From Streptomyces sp. NBC_00775 (GTDB lineage: Bacteria; Actinomycetota; Actinomycetes; Streptomycetales; Streptomycetaceae), in NCBI RefSeq assembly GCF_036347135.1, contig NZ_CP108938.1, forward strand, positions 7,006,001-7,070,000: DNA of 64,000 bases, in the 5' to 3' direction. The position numbers and the translations under genes are program-made. Under the pieces are notes generated by a model that did no database searches, was not told the origin of the DNA, and saw nothing but the letters and a program-made list of their open reading frames with translations. This document shows, piece after piece, positions 46,994 to 54,368 of the stretch (positions are counted from its first letter, which is position 1; each line of letters begins with the position of its first letter).

Positions 46994-47065
46994 GGCCTGC
47001 GCACCTCTTACGGCCTGCGCACCTCGTACGGCCGGTGCACCTCTTACGGCCTGCGCACCTCGTAC
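46994..47065. repeat. four 18-bp tandem repeats at the DUF1203 gene end
   Basis: Units at 46994, 47012, 47030 and 47048 follow the pattern GGCCTGCGCACCTCkTAC; three carry no change apart from position 15, while the third reads GGCCGGTGC. The copy at 47048 plus part of the third encode the last codons and stop of the DUF1203 gene, so the gene's 3' end has been duplicated in tandem. Confidence 0.9.
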
Positions 47066-47550
47066 AGGAAGCACCCGTACTCCACCGCCCTGACGTGCAC
47101 CAACGCCACCGCCGGGTCGGCGAAGGCCTCGTCGAAAGCCTCGGCCAGGGCGTCCTCGAAGGTCCGGCTGGGGTCAGCCTCCGGGGCCTCCACCAGACGT
47201 CCGCCCAGGATGTGCCCCTCGGCCGAGTAGCGCCGGACCGTGCGACGGGCGCCCTCGGCGAACGGGTACGCGCCCGTGGCCGGGCCCGCGCAGTCGTCCG
47301 CGTGGACGAACACCGGCCCCTGCTCGTCGTACGCGCCCGGCTCGGCGCCCGTCTCGCCCGCCCAGCGGCGCAGCGGGGCGTACGAGACCAGGGCGATCCG
47401 CTCCCCGGGCTCGCTGCGGCGCAGACAGCAGCGGAGCGGGGCGCCGCCCTCGTCGTCGGTGAAGGGGACCGCCGGACGGCCCGCGTCGTCGGTGTCGCGG
47501 AGTTCCTTCAGGGCCGTCGGCCCGATGGGGTGTGCCGTGTACGTCGTCAT
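47044..47550 (-). CDS. DUF1203-family protein
   Basis: 168 residues from the ATG at 47550. The motifs RCCLRRSEPGERIALVSYAP, GPVFVHADDC and the final VRAVEYGCFLYEVRRP match the DUF1203 family, small cytoplasmic proteins of unknown function. Its stop lies within the third unit of an 18-bp tandem array. It is divergent from pepN with 112 bp between. Confidence 0.85.
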   Translation of the reverse strand: MTTYTAHPIGPTALKELRDTDDAGRPAVPFTDDEGGAPLRCCLRRSEPGERIALVSYAPLRRWAGETGAEPGAYDEQGPVFVHADDCAGPATGAYPFAEGARRTVRRYSAEGHILGGRLVEAPEADPSRTFEDALAEAFDEAFADPAVALVHVRAVEYGCFLYEVRRP

Positions 47551-47662
47551 ACGTCCAGACTCGCGCCCGCCCCGCCCGTTCACCGGCGGATAACGGACAT
47601 CGCGTTCCGTGCAGGTCCCGTGGAAGGATGGCGCAACCCACACATAACGAGGAGATGACCGC

Positions 47663-50251
47663 GTGCCTGGCACAAACCTGACCCGCGAAGAGGCGCAGCA
47701 GCGGGCATCGCTGCTCACCGTTGACTCGTACGAGATCGATCTCGACCTCTCCGGCGCGCAGGAGGGCGGCACCTACAGGTCCGTGACCACGGTGCGCTTC
47801 GATGTCGAGAACAGCGGCGCGGAGTCCTTCATCGACCTGGTGGCCCCGACCGTCCACGAGGTCACCCTGAACGGTGACGCGCTCGACCCCGCCGAGGTCT
47901 TCAAGGACTCGCGGATCGCGCTCCCGGGTCTGCTGGCGGGGCGCAACGTGCTCCGCGTGGTCGCGGACTGCGCGTACACCAACACCGGTGAGGGTCTGCA
48001 CCGGTTCGTCGACCCGGTCGACCAGCAGGCCTACCTGTACACCCAGTTCGAGGTCCCGGACGCCCGCCGCGTCTTCGCGTCCTTCGAGCAGCCCGACCTG
48101 AAGGCCACCTTCCAGTTCACCGTGAAGGCGCCGAGCGGCTGGACCGTGATCTCCAACTCGCCGACGCCGGAGCCCAAGGCCTCGCTTCCCAACGTATGGG
48201 CCTTCGAGCCGACGCCGCGGATCTCGACCTACATCACCGCGCTGATCGTCGGCCCGTACCACTCCGTGCACAGCGTGTACGAGAAGGACGGGCAGTCCGT
48301 CCCGCTCGGCATCTACTGCCGTCCCTCGCTCGCCGAGTTCCTCGACTCGGACGCGATCTTCGAGGTCACCCGGCAGGGCTTCGACTGGTTCCAGGAGAAG
48401 TTCGACTACGCGTACCCGTTCAAGAAGTACGACCAGCTCTTCGTGCCGGAGTTCAACGCGGGCGCGATGGAGAACGCGGGCGCGGTGACGATCCGGGACC
48501 AGTACGTGTTCCGGTCCAAGGTGACCGACGCCGCGTACGAGGTGCGCGCCGAGACGATCCTGCACGAGCTCGCCCACATGTGGTTCGGCGACCTCGTGAC
48601 CATGGAGTGGTGGAACGACCTGTGGCTGAACGAGTCGTTCGCCACCTACACGTCCATCGCCTGTCAGGCGTACGCCCCGGACTCGCGCTGGCCGCACTCC
48701 TGGACCACGTTCGCCAACTCCATGAAGACCTGGGCGTACCGGCAGGACCAGCTCCCGTCGACGCACCCGATCATGGCCGAGATCCGCGACCTGGACGACG
48801 TGCTCGTCAACTTCGACGGCATCACGTACGCGAAGGGGGCCTCGGTCCTCAAGCAGCTCGTCGCGTACGTCGGCATGGACGAGTTCTTCAAGGGCGTGCA
48901 GGCGTACTTCAAGGCGCACGCGTACGGCAACACGCGCCTGTCCGACCTGCTGGGCGCCCTGGAGGAGACCTCGGGCCGTGACCTCGGCACCTGGTCCCAG
49001 AAGTGGCTGCAGACCGCCGGCATCAACATCCTGCGCCCGGAGATCGAGACGGACGCGAACGGCGTGATCACGGCCTTCGCGATCCGCCAGGAGGCCCCGG
49101 CCCTGCCCACCGGCGCCAAGGGCGAGCCGACACTCCGCCCGCACCGCATCGCGGTCGGCCTGTACGACCTCGACGACGACAGCGGCAAGCTGGTCCGCGA
49201 CGAGCGCCTGGAGCTGGACGTGGACGGCGAGCTGACCGCCGTACCGCAGCTGGTCGGCAAGCGCCGTCCGAACGTGATCCTGCTCAACGACGACGACCTG
49301 TCGTACGCCAAGGTCCGCCTGGACGAGGCCTCGCTGGCCTTCGTGACGGAGCACCTCGGCGACTTCCAGTCCTCCCTCCCGCGCGCCCTGTGCTGGGCCT
49401 CGGCCTGGGACATGACCCGCGACGCCGAGCTGGCCACCCGCGACTACCTGTCCCTCGTCCTGTCCGGCATCGGCAAGGAGTCGGACATCGGTGTCGTGCA
49501 GTCGCTCCAGCGCCAGGTCAAGCTGGCGATCGAGCTGTACGCCGACCCGACCGCCCGCGAGGCCCTGCTGACCCGCTGGACGGACGCGACGCTCGCGCAC
49601 CTGCGCACGGCCGAGCCCGCCGGCGACCACCAGCTGGCCTGGGCGCGCGCCTTCGCGGCGACCGCCCGTACGCCGGAGCAGCTGGACCTCCTGGAGGCGC
49701 TGCTGGAAGGCCGCGAGACCATCGAGGGCCTGGCCGTCGACACCGAGCTGCGCTGGGCGTTCGTGGAGCGGCTCGCGGCGGTCGGACGCTTCGACGACGC
49801 GGAGATCGCCGCCGAGTACGAGCGCGACAAGACGGCGGCGGGTGAGCGGCACGCGGCCACGGCCCGTGCGGCCCGTCCCACCGAGGAGGCGAAGACGGAG
49901 GCCTGGGCCTCGGTCGTGGAGTCCGACAAGCTCCCGAACGCCGTGCAGGAAGCGGTGATCGGCGGCTTCGTGCAGACCGGCCAGCGCGAGCTGCTCGCCC
50001 CGTACACGGACAAGTTCTTCGCCGTGGTCAAGGAACTCTGGGACTCCCGCTCGCACGAGATCGCCCAGCAGATCGCCGTCGGCCTCTACCCGTCGATCCA
50101 GGTCTCCGAGGAGACCCTCGCCAAGACGGACACGTGGCTGGCCTCCGCCGAGCCCAACGCGGCCCTGCGGCGCCTGATCTCGGAGTCCCGCTCGGGCGTC
50201 GAGCGGGCACTGAAGGCGCAGGCGGCCGACGCGCGGGCGGCGAACGCCTAA
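47663..50251 (+). CDS. pepN: aminopeptidase N (M1 family)
   Basis: 862 residues. It has the exopeptidase motif GAMENAGAV near residue 270 and zinc site HELAHMWFGDLVT followed by WLNESFATY, so all zinc ligands and the catalytic Glu are present. The C-terminal half is the helical ERAP1-like domain. The start is GTG at 47663, with GGAG about 9 nt upstream. It removes N-terminal residues from peptides in the cytoplasm and is a common housekeeping gene in Streptomyces. It converges on the M14 gene with a hairpin between them. Confidence 0.97.
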   Translation: MPGTNLTREEAQQRASLLTVDSYEIDLDLSGAQEGGTYRSVTTVRFDVENSGAESFIDLVAPTVHEVTLNGDALDPAEVFKDSRIALPGLLAGRNVLRVVADCAYTNTGEGLHRFVDPVDQQAYLYTQFEVPDARRVFASFEQPDLKATFQFTVKAPSGWTVISNSPTPEPKASLPNVWAFEPTPRISTYITALIVGPYHSVHSVYEKDGQSVPLGIYCRPSLAEFLDSDAIFEVTRQGFDWFQEKFDYAYPFKKYDQLFVPEFNAGAMENAGAVTIRDQYVFRSKVTDAAYEVRAETILHELAHMWFGDLVTMEWWNDLWLNESFATYTSIACQAYAPDSRWPHSWTTFANSMKTWAYRQDQLPSTHPIMAEIRDLDDVLVNFDGITYAKGASVLKQLVAYVGMDEFFKGVQAYFKAHAYGNTRLSDLLGALEETSGRDLGTWSQKWLQTAGINILRPEIETDANGVITAFAIRQEAPALPTGAKGEPTLRPHRIAVGLYDLDDDSGKLVRDERLELDVDGELTAVPQLVGKRRPNVILLNDDDLSYAKVRLDEASLAFVTEHLGDFQSSLPRALCWASAWDMTRDAELATRDYLSLVLSGIGKESDIGVVQSLQRQVKLAIELYADPTAREALLTRWTDATLAHLRTAEPAGDHQLAWARAFAATARTPEQLDLLEALLEGRETIEGLAVDTELRWAFVERLAAVGRFDDAEIAAEYERDKTAAGERHAATARAARPTEEAKTEAWASVVESDKLPNAVQEAVIGGFVQTGQRELLAPYTDKFFAVVKELWDSRSHEIAQQIAVGLYPSIQVSEETLAKTDTWLASAEPNAALRRLISESRSGVERALKAQAADARAANA

Positions 50252-50260
50252 GCGGTGGCT

Positions 50261-50299
50261 GCGGCGGGCGGGCGACCGGATCGGTCACCCGCCCGCCGC
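50261..50299. terminator. bidirectional GC hairpin between pepN and the M14 gene
   Basis: GCGGCGGGCGGG (50261-50272) pairs with CCCGCCCGCCGC (50288-50299), and inner GACC/GGTC pairs extend it. It overlaps the last codons of the M14 gene (stop at 50285-50287). Confidence 0.8.
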
Positions 50300-51556
50300 A
50301 CACACCAGGCGGGCGGTGTCGATCATCGTCCGTACGTGCAGCCCGGTCTGCGCGGAGACGGGCACCCACCGAAGGTCGTACGCCTTCTCCAGCTCCCGGC
50401 ACCACTCGCGCACCACGTTCGCGAGGGTGTCGGCGGCCTCGGGGTCGGTGCGGGCGAGGGCCCGGCGCAGCATGGCCGCCGCGCGCAGCGGGATACGGCG
50501 CGCGGAGATGCCGAGGGTCGCGAAGTGGCCCCGGTACGCGCTCTGTTCCTCCGAGGCCCAGCTGTCGACGATCGACGGTGCCACGTCGATGAGTTCGCGC
50601 GCGGCGTCGCGCAGGGGGGCCAGCTCCTCGGGCACGGCGGCGACCGCACCCTCGCACCCGTCGAGCACGGCCATGAGCTCCCGGGTCTGCCCCAGCAGCA
50701 CCTCGCCCACCCGCGCGATCTCCCGTTCCGGGGCGGCGGCGGGCCGCGCGTCGCTCACCGCGGGCGCGCACCAGGCGGGCGTCTCGACCAGGGCGGTCAG
50801 GGTGCCGTACCGGCGGGGGTACAGCCAGGTGCTCTCGGCGACGAAGCCGCTCGGGTCGCGTTCCCCCGTGCCATGGTCACCGGGGAGCACCAGGACACCG
50901 GGCGGGTCGAGGTGCCAGTCGGGGCCGTCGCCGGGGTGGCGGTCGAGGGGGATACGCAGCCGCGCCGCCGTCTCCCTGAAGGCGCGGGCGACGCCGGGCA
51001 CCTTCCTCGTCAGCATCACGAAGGCGCCGCCGACCTCGATCCCGTGCAAGGTGAACTGCGCCACCGGCCGCAGCTCGTCGAGCAGCCGCACGAGCGCCGC
51101 CGACTCGGGGAGCGGCGCCCGTTCCTCGCCGGGCGCGGGCAGCGACTCCGGCTGACGGGCGAACGAGGGCCGGTAGAAGTGCCGGTGACACTCCTCCAGG
51201 GACGGTTCCGGCTCCTCCGGCGTCCAGCCGTGCGCGAGGCGGGCCCCGTCCGGGTCGAGGCAGAGCAGGAAGTGCCAGGTGCAGCCGAGCCGTTCGAGCG
51301 CCTCCGGCCGGTGCGCGAACAGCCTGGCGAGGCGGAGTGCGGAGGCCCCGCCCACGGGTTCGTTGGCGTGCGCGCCGGCGACGGTGAGGATCTGCCGGTC
51401 CCCTCGCCCGGCGGACAGCAGCCACAGCGGACGCCCGGCCCGGCTCTCGCCGACGGAGCGCAGTCGCAGCACCCCGGGTGCCGCGGTGACCAGCGCGCGG
51501 GCCCGCCGCTCCAGTTCGTCGACGGTCGGCAGGACCGGATGGAGCGGTGTCCGCAC
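50285..51556 (-). CDS. M14-family zinc carboxypeptidase
   Basis: 423 residues, no signal peptide. Zinc ligands of the M14 fold are visible in GAHANEP (HxxE) near residue 82 and TLHGIEVGG near residue 180. The catalytic Glu is likely in TALVETPAW near residue 275. GGAGG lies 6 nt before the GTG at 51556. It begins 24 bp after the third minipeptide gene, on the same strand. A cytoplasmic M14 enzyme next to tiny peptide genes could trim peptide C-termini; that role is inferred from position. The last 150 residues are helical and not part of the peptidase core. Confidence 0.9.
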   Translation of the reverse strand: MRTPLHPVLPTVDELERRARALVTAAPGVLRLRSVGESRAGRPLWLLSAGRGDRQILTVAGAHANEPVGGASALRLARLFAHRPEALERLGCTWHFLLCLDPDGARLAHGWTPEEPEPSLEECHRHFYRPSFARQPESLPAPGEERAPLPESAALVRLLDELRPVAQFTLHGIEVGGAFVMLTRKVPGVARAFRETAARLRIPLDRHPGDGPDWHLDPPGVLVLPGDHGTGERDPSGFVAESTWLYPRRYGTLTALVETPAWCAPAVSDARPAAAPEREIARVGEVLLGQTRELMAVLDGCEGAVAAVPEELAPLRDAARELIDVAPSIVDSWASEEQSAYRGHFATLGISARRIPLRAAAMLRRALARTDPEAADTLANVVREWCRELEKAYDLRWVPVSAQTGLHVRTMIDTARLVCAAGG

Positions 51557-51580
51557 GCTGGTCCTCCGCTCAGACGTTAC

Positions 51581-51655
51581 TCAGGCACCCGAGGAATTAC
51601 TGTCCCCAGTGGTCTCTTTCTTGTCCAGCGGGCGAATCACGATCTTGGCGGGCAT
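51581..51655 (-). CDS. minipeptide C, putative RiPP precursor
   Basis: 24 residues from ATG 51655, with GAGAGGAG at good spacing. It contains KIVIRPLDKKETTGDS at residues 4-19 and ends NSSGA. It is 15 bp after minipeptide B and 24 bp before the M14 carboxypeptidase gene. It differs from its paralogues mainly at synonymous positions and in the last five residues. Confidence 0.82.
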   Translation of the reverse strand: MPAKIVIRPLDKKETTGDSNSSGA

Positions 51656-51670
51656 GTGGACTCCTCTCGG

Positions 51671-51748
51671 TCAGCCGCCGCTGGGGCCGCTGCTGTCGCC
51701 GGTGGTCTCTTTCCTGTCCAGCGGGCGGATCACAATTTTGGTGGCCAT
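51671..51748 (-). CDS. minipeptide B, putative RiPP precursor
   Basis: 25 residues from ATG 51748 with GAGAGGAG 8 nt upstream. It contains KIVIRPLDRKETTGDS at residues 4-19 and the tail SGPSGG, ending in Gly-Gly. It lies 17 bp after minipeptide A. No Cys, Trp or Tyr, so class-defining thioether or sactionine chemistry is excluded; Lys, Asp, Glu, Ser and Thr are the available reactive groups. Confidence 0.84.
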   Translation of the reverse strand: MATKIVIRPLDRKETTGDSSGPSGG

Positions 51749-51765
51749 GGCTGGGCTCCTCTCGG

Positions 51766-51843
51766 TCAGCCGCCGTTGCCGCCGCTGCTGTCGCCGGTCG
51801 TCTCTTTCTTGTCCAAGGGACGGATCACGATCTTGGTGGGCAC
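51766..51843 (-). CDS. minipeptide A, putative RiPP precursor
   Basis: 25 residues from GTG 51843 with AAAGGAG 6 nt upstream. It begins VPT, then KIVIRPLDKKETTGDS at residues 4-19 and SGGNGG at the end. It is the first gene of the minus-strand operon A-B-C-M14 peptidase, and is divergent from the E1-like gene at 51967. Too short for ordinary gene finders; the three-fold repetition with synonymous changes is the evidence that it is coding. Confidence 0.83.
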   Translation of the reverse strand: MPTKIVIRPLDKKETTGDSSGGNGG

Positions 51844-51902
51844 GCCAACTCCTTTCCCACGTAAGGGTGTTGAGCGTCAGGACGCGATCGCCGACCGCGT
51901 CT

Positions 51903-51938
51903 TGTCAAGGCTCGACTCGTGGGACCAGAGTGTCAAGG
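51903..51938. promoter_or_regulatory. direct repeats TGTCAAGG in the divergent promoter region
   Basis: TGTCAAGG occurs at 51903-51910 and 51931-51938, 28 bp apart. On the minus strand each reads CCTTGACA, a good -35 element for the minipeptide operon. The 123-bp gap must also hold the promoter for the E1-like gene. Operator or twin promoter; unproven. Confidence 0.5.
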
Positions 51939-51966
51939 CATGTTCCTGTAATAGGGAGGGGCCCCG

Positions 51967-53193
51967 GTGACGGAGACAGTAACGGTGACGGTCGAAGCGC
52001 TCGGCAGGCCCCGGATCAAGCCCGAGCACCGCGCCTACCGCACGGTCGACGGCAACGTCCGCATCGGCAGCGTCATCCACGGCATCGGCGCCGAGATCGC
52101 GGACCCGCAGGGCTGGGTCTGGACACTGGTCGAGGCGATGGACGGCACACGGGGACCCTCCGGGGTGGTCGACGAGGTGCTCCGGGCCCACCCCGGACTC
52201 CCCGGCGAGGACGCCCGCCAGGCGATGGCCGACCTGCTCGCCGCCGGGTTCGTGGACGACGCGGGAGCGACCGTGCCGGTGCCCGAGCGGGAGCGGATCC
52301 GCTACAGCCGCGGGGTGCCCCTGTTGCGCTGGATGGACCTCGGCCCCCGCACCAGCCCGTGGGACGCCCAACTCCGGCTGCGCCGGGCCCGCGTGCTGCT
52401 GATCGGCGTCGGCGGCACGGGAGGCTACGCCGCACAGAGCCTGGTCGCCTCCGGCGTCGGCCATCTGCACTGCGTGGACCCCGACGTCGTGGAGCTCTCG
52501 AACCTCAACCGCCAGCCCCTGTTCCGCGAGTCCGACATCGGCCGCCCGAAGGTGGAGGCGGCGGTGGCCACGCTACGGGCGCTGAACTCGGACGTGACGG
52601 TCACGGGGGAGCGGCGGGAGGTGCGGGGGCCGGGGGACCTGGCGGAGCTGGTGGGTGCGGGGAGCGAAGTCGAGGGCGGGGGAGGGGACTTGGCGGGACG
52701 GGTGGGCACAGGGCGGGACGACGGGGGCGGGGCCGCCGCCTACGACCTCCTCGTCCTCGCCGCCGACCGTCCCGACGCCATCCGCCGCTGGGCGAACCGG
52801 GTCTGCCTGGCCGCGAACCTCCCCTGGGCGGACGCCGGTTACCGCGGCCCCCTGGTGACCGCGGGCGTGTACGTGCCCGGCCGGGGCGCCTGCTGGGAGT
52901 GCCTGCGGGCCGGGGAGGCCGCCCGCCGCGATCTGCGCCTCGCGCCCGGCCAGGACCCGGAGGTCGCCTCCCCGCGCATGCCGTGGAACCCGGCGAGCGC
53001 GGTCACCGCCGGGCTCTCCGGCGGCCTCCTCGCGCACGCGGCCCTCGCCCTGCTGACCGGCGCCCCGGCCCTCGACCCAGGCTTCCGCTTCGGAGTGAAC
53101 CTGATGCTGCCGGGCGATCCGGTGCATCAGCGCACCCCACGGCACCTGGACTGCCCGGCGTGCGGTGAACGGGCGGACGGGGCGCGCACGTGA
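51967..53193 (+). CDS. E1/ThiF-like adenylating enzyme with N-terminal recognition-like domain
   Basis: 408 residues from GTG at 51967, preceded by GGGAGGGG. Residues 1-100 look like the winged peptide-recognition or PqqD-type domain of RiPP enzymes (GNVRIGSVIHGIGAEIADP, DARQAMADLLAAGFVDD). The E1 core follows: LLIGVGGTGGYAAQSLVASG, VDPDVVELSNLNRQPLFRESDIGRPKVEAA, LVLAADRPDAIRRWAN, and zinc pairs CWEC and CPAC. So the nucleotide, Arg, Lys and Asp residues of MoeB/MccB-type adenylation are present. A 40-residue Gly-rich insert lies near residues 215-260. Its stop overlaps the next start (GTGA). It probably activates a carboxylate of the minipeptides. Confidence 0.9.
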   Translation: MTETVTVTVEALGRPRIKPEHRAYRTVDGNVRIGSVIHGIGAEIADPQGWVWTLVEAMDGTRGPSGVVDEVLRAHPGLPGEDARQAMADLLAAGFVDDAGATVPVPERERIRYSRGVPLLRWMDLGPRTSPWDAQLRLRRARVLLIGVGGTGGYAAQSLVASGVGHLHCVDPDVVELSNLNRQPLFRESDIGRPKVEAAVATLRALNSDVTVTGERREVRGPGDLAELVGAGSEVEGGGGDLAGRVGTGRDDGGGAAAYDLLVLAADRPDAIRRWANRVCLAANLPWADAGYRGPLVTAGVYVPGRGACWECLRAGEAARRDLRLAPGQDPEVASPRMPWNPASAVTAGLSGGLLAHAALALLTGAPALDPGFRFGVNLMLPGDPVHQRTPRHLDCPACGERADGART

Positions 53194-54368
53194 ACCGTGT
53201 ACGCCTCCACGCGCTCGACTCCCGCCCCGACGGCGACGAATGGATCGTCGGACGGATGGCGACCGGCCAGTTCGTCGCCCTGCCCGAGATCGGCAAGCAG
53301 GCGTTGGACCTGCTCGGGCAGGGGCTGAGCGCCGCCGAGGTCGGGGAGCGGCTGCGGGAGGCCACCGGCGACGACATCGACGTACCGGACTTCGTGGAGG
53401 CACTGCTGGGGCTCGGGTTCGTCGCGGAGGTGGACGGTCGGGAGGTTTCGCAACCCGCCCCGCCGAAACCGACGTTCGCCCGGATCCGGCCCCGGCATGT
53501 GCGCTGGGTACTGAGCCCCGTCGTCCCGGTCCTCATCGGCCTGCTCATCGCGGCGGCCCTGCTCACCCGCCCGCCCGTACCGCTCGGCTACCGCACCCTC
53601 CTCTGGAGCCCGCACGGCAGCGCGGTGATCGCGCTCGGCGCGGGCGTGGGCTGGACGCTGCTGCTGCTCCACGAGTGCGCGCATCTGGTGGCCGCCCGCG
53701 CGACGGGGGTGGCCGGCCGGATGCGCCTGGGCACCCGGCTGCAGTTCCTGGTCATGCAGACGGACATCAGCGGCATCGAACTCGCCCCGCGCCGCCACCG
53801 GTTGACCGCCTACCTCGCCGGGATCGCCACCAACCTGACGGTCGCGTCCGTGGCCGCCCTGACCGCGGGTGCCACGGACGGCACGGCCCGGCGGATCCTC
53901 GCCGCCGTCACCCTCCTCGCCCTGCTCCCCCTCCCCTTCCAGCTCATGGTCTTCATGCGCACGGACCTGTACTTCGTGCTCCAGGACGTGACGCGCTGCC
54001 GCGATCTGTACGGGGACGGGGTGGCGTACACGAAGTACGCGGCCCGGCGCGTGTTCCGACGGACAACTGCCGTGGACCCCAGCCGCGGGTTGCCCGCCCA
54101 CGAGCGGCGGGCCGTGCGCGCGTACAGCATGGTGCTGGTCGTGGGCACCGCGCTGTGTCTCGCGTTCCTCGCCACCGTCACCCTGCCCGCGGACATCACG
54201 CTCCTCGCCCGCGCGGTGACCCGCCTGGGCCCCGGCCACTCGACCGCGCAGCGCCTGGACGCGACGGCCGTCGTCGTCGCGCTCGGCGGAGTGCATGTGC
54301 TCTGGGCCCGCACATGGTGGCGCGGCCGGCGTGAGCGGAGGGTCAGTGGGGGACCATCCCGCCCGTGA
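53190..54368 (+). CDS. PqqD-like / M50 metalloprotease membrane protein
   Basis: 392 residues. Residues 1-85 form a PqqD-like winged domain (QFVALPEIGKQALDLLGQGLSAAEVGERL, VPDFVEALLGLGFVAEVDG). About seven membrane helices follow. The second or third holds LLLHECAHLVAA, the HExxH zinc site, and a later RTDLYFVLQDVTR supplies the likely third ligand of site-2 proteases. It overlaps the E1-like gene by 4 nt, so the two are coupled. I infer a membrane protease or exporter that recognises the modified peptide through its PqqD domain and cuts it. The 3' end overlaps the SDR gene by 26 bp. Confidence 0.88.
   Translation: MNRVRLHALDSRPDGDEWIVGRMATGQFVALPEIGKQALDLLGQGLSAAEVGERLREATGDDIDVPDFVEALLGLGFVAEVDGREVSQPAPPKPTFARIRPRHVRWVLSPVVPVLIGLLIAAALLTRPPVPLGYRTLLWSPHGSAVIALGAGVGWTLLLLHECAHLVAARATGVAGRMRLGTRLQFLVMQTDISGIELAPRRHRLTAYLAGIATNLTVASVAALTAGATDGTARRILAAVTLLALLPLPFQLMVFMRTDLYFVLQDVTRCRDLYGDGVAYTKYAARRVFRRTTAVDPSRGLPAHERRAVRAYSMVLVVGTALCLAFLATVTLPADITLLARAVTRLGPGHSTAQRLDATAVVVALGGVHVLWARTWWRGRRERRVSGGPSRP

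Noticed and set aside
47174..50056. 960-codon open frame opposite pepN
   Set aside because: Antisense shadow of a strongly conserved M1 peptidase; codon third-position bias is wrong.
51581..51843. Reading the 94-bp triple repeat as a CRISPR or mobile repeat
   Set aside because: Repeats diverge at third codon positions and keep reading frames, starts and stops; no spacer structure or inverted termini.
51581..51843. Lanthipeptide, lasso or sactipeptide precursors
   Set aside because: The peptides have no Cys and no LanM/LanKC, lasso cyclase or radical SAM gene lies in the window.
51547..51864. 105-codon plus-strand frame with internal repeats over the minipeptides
   Set aside because: The repetition comes from the three minus-strand minigenes, which have ribosome sites and synonymous variation; the plus-strand product does not.
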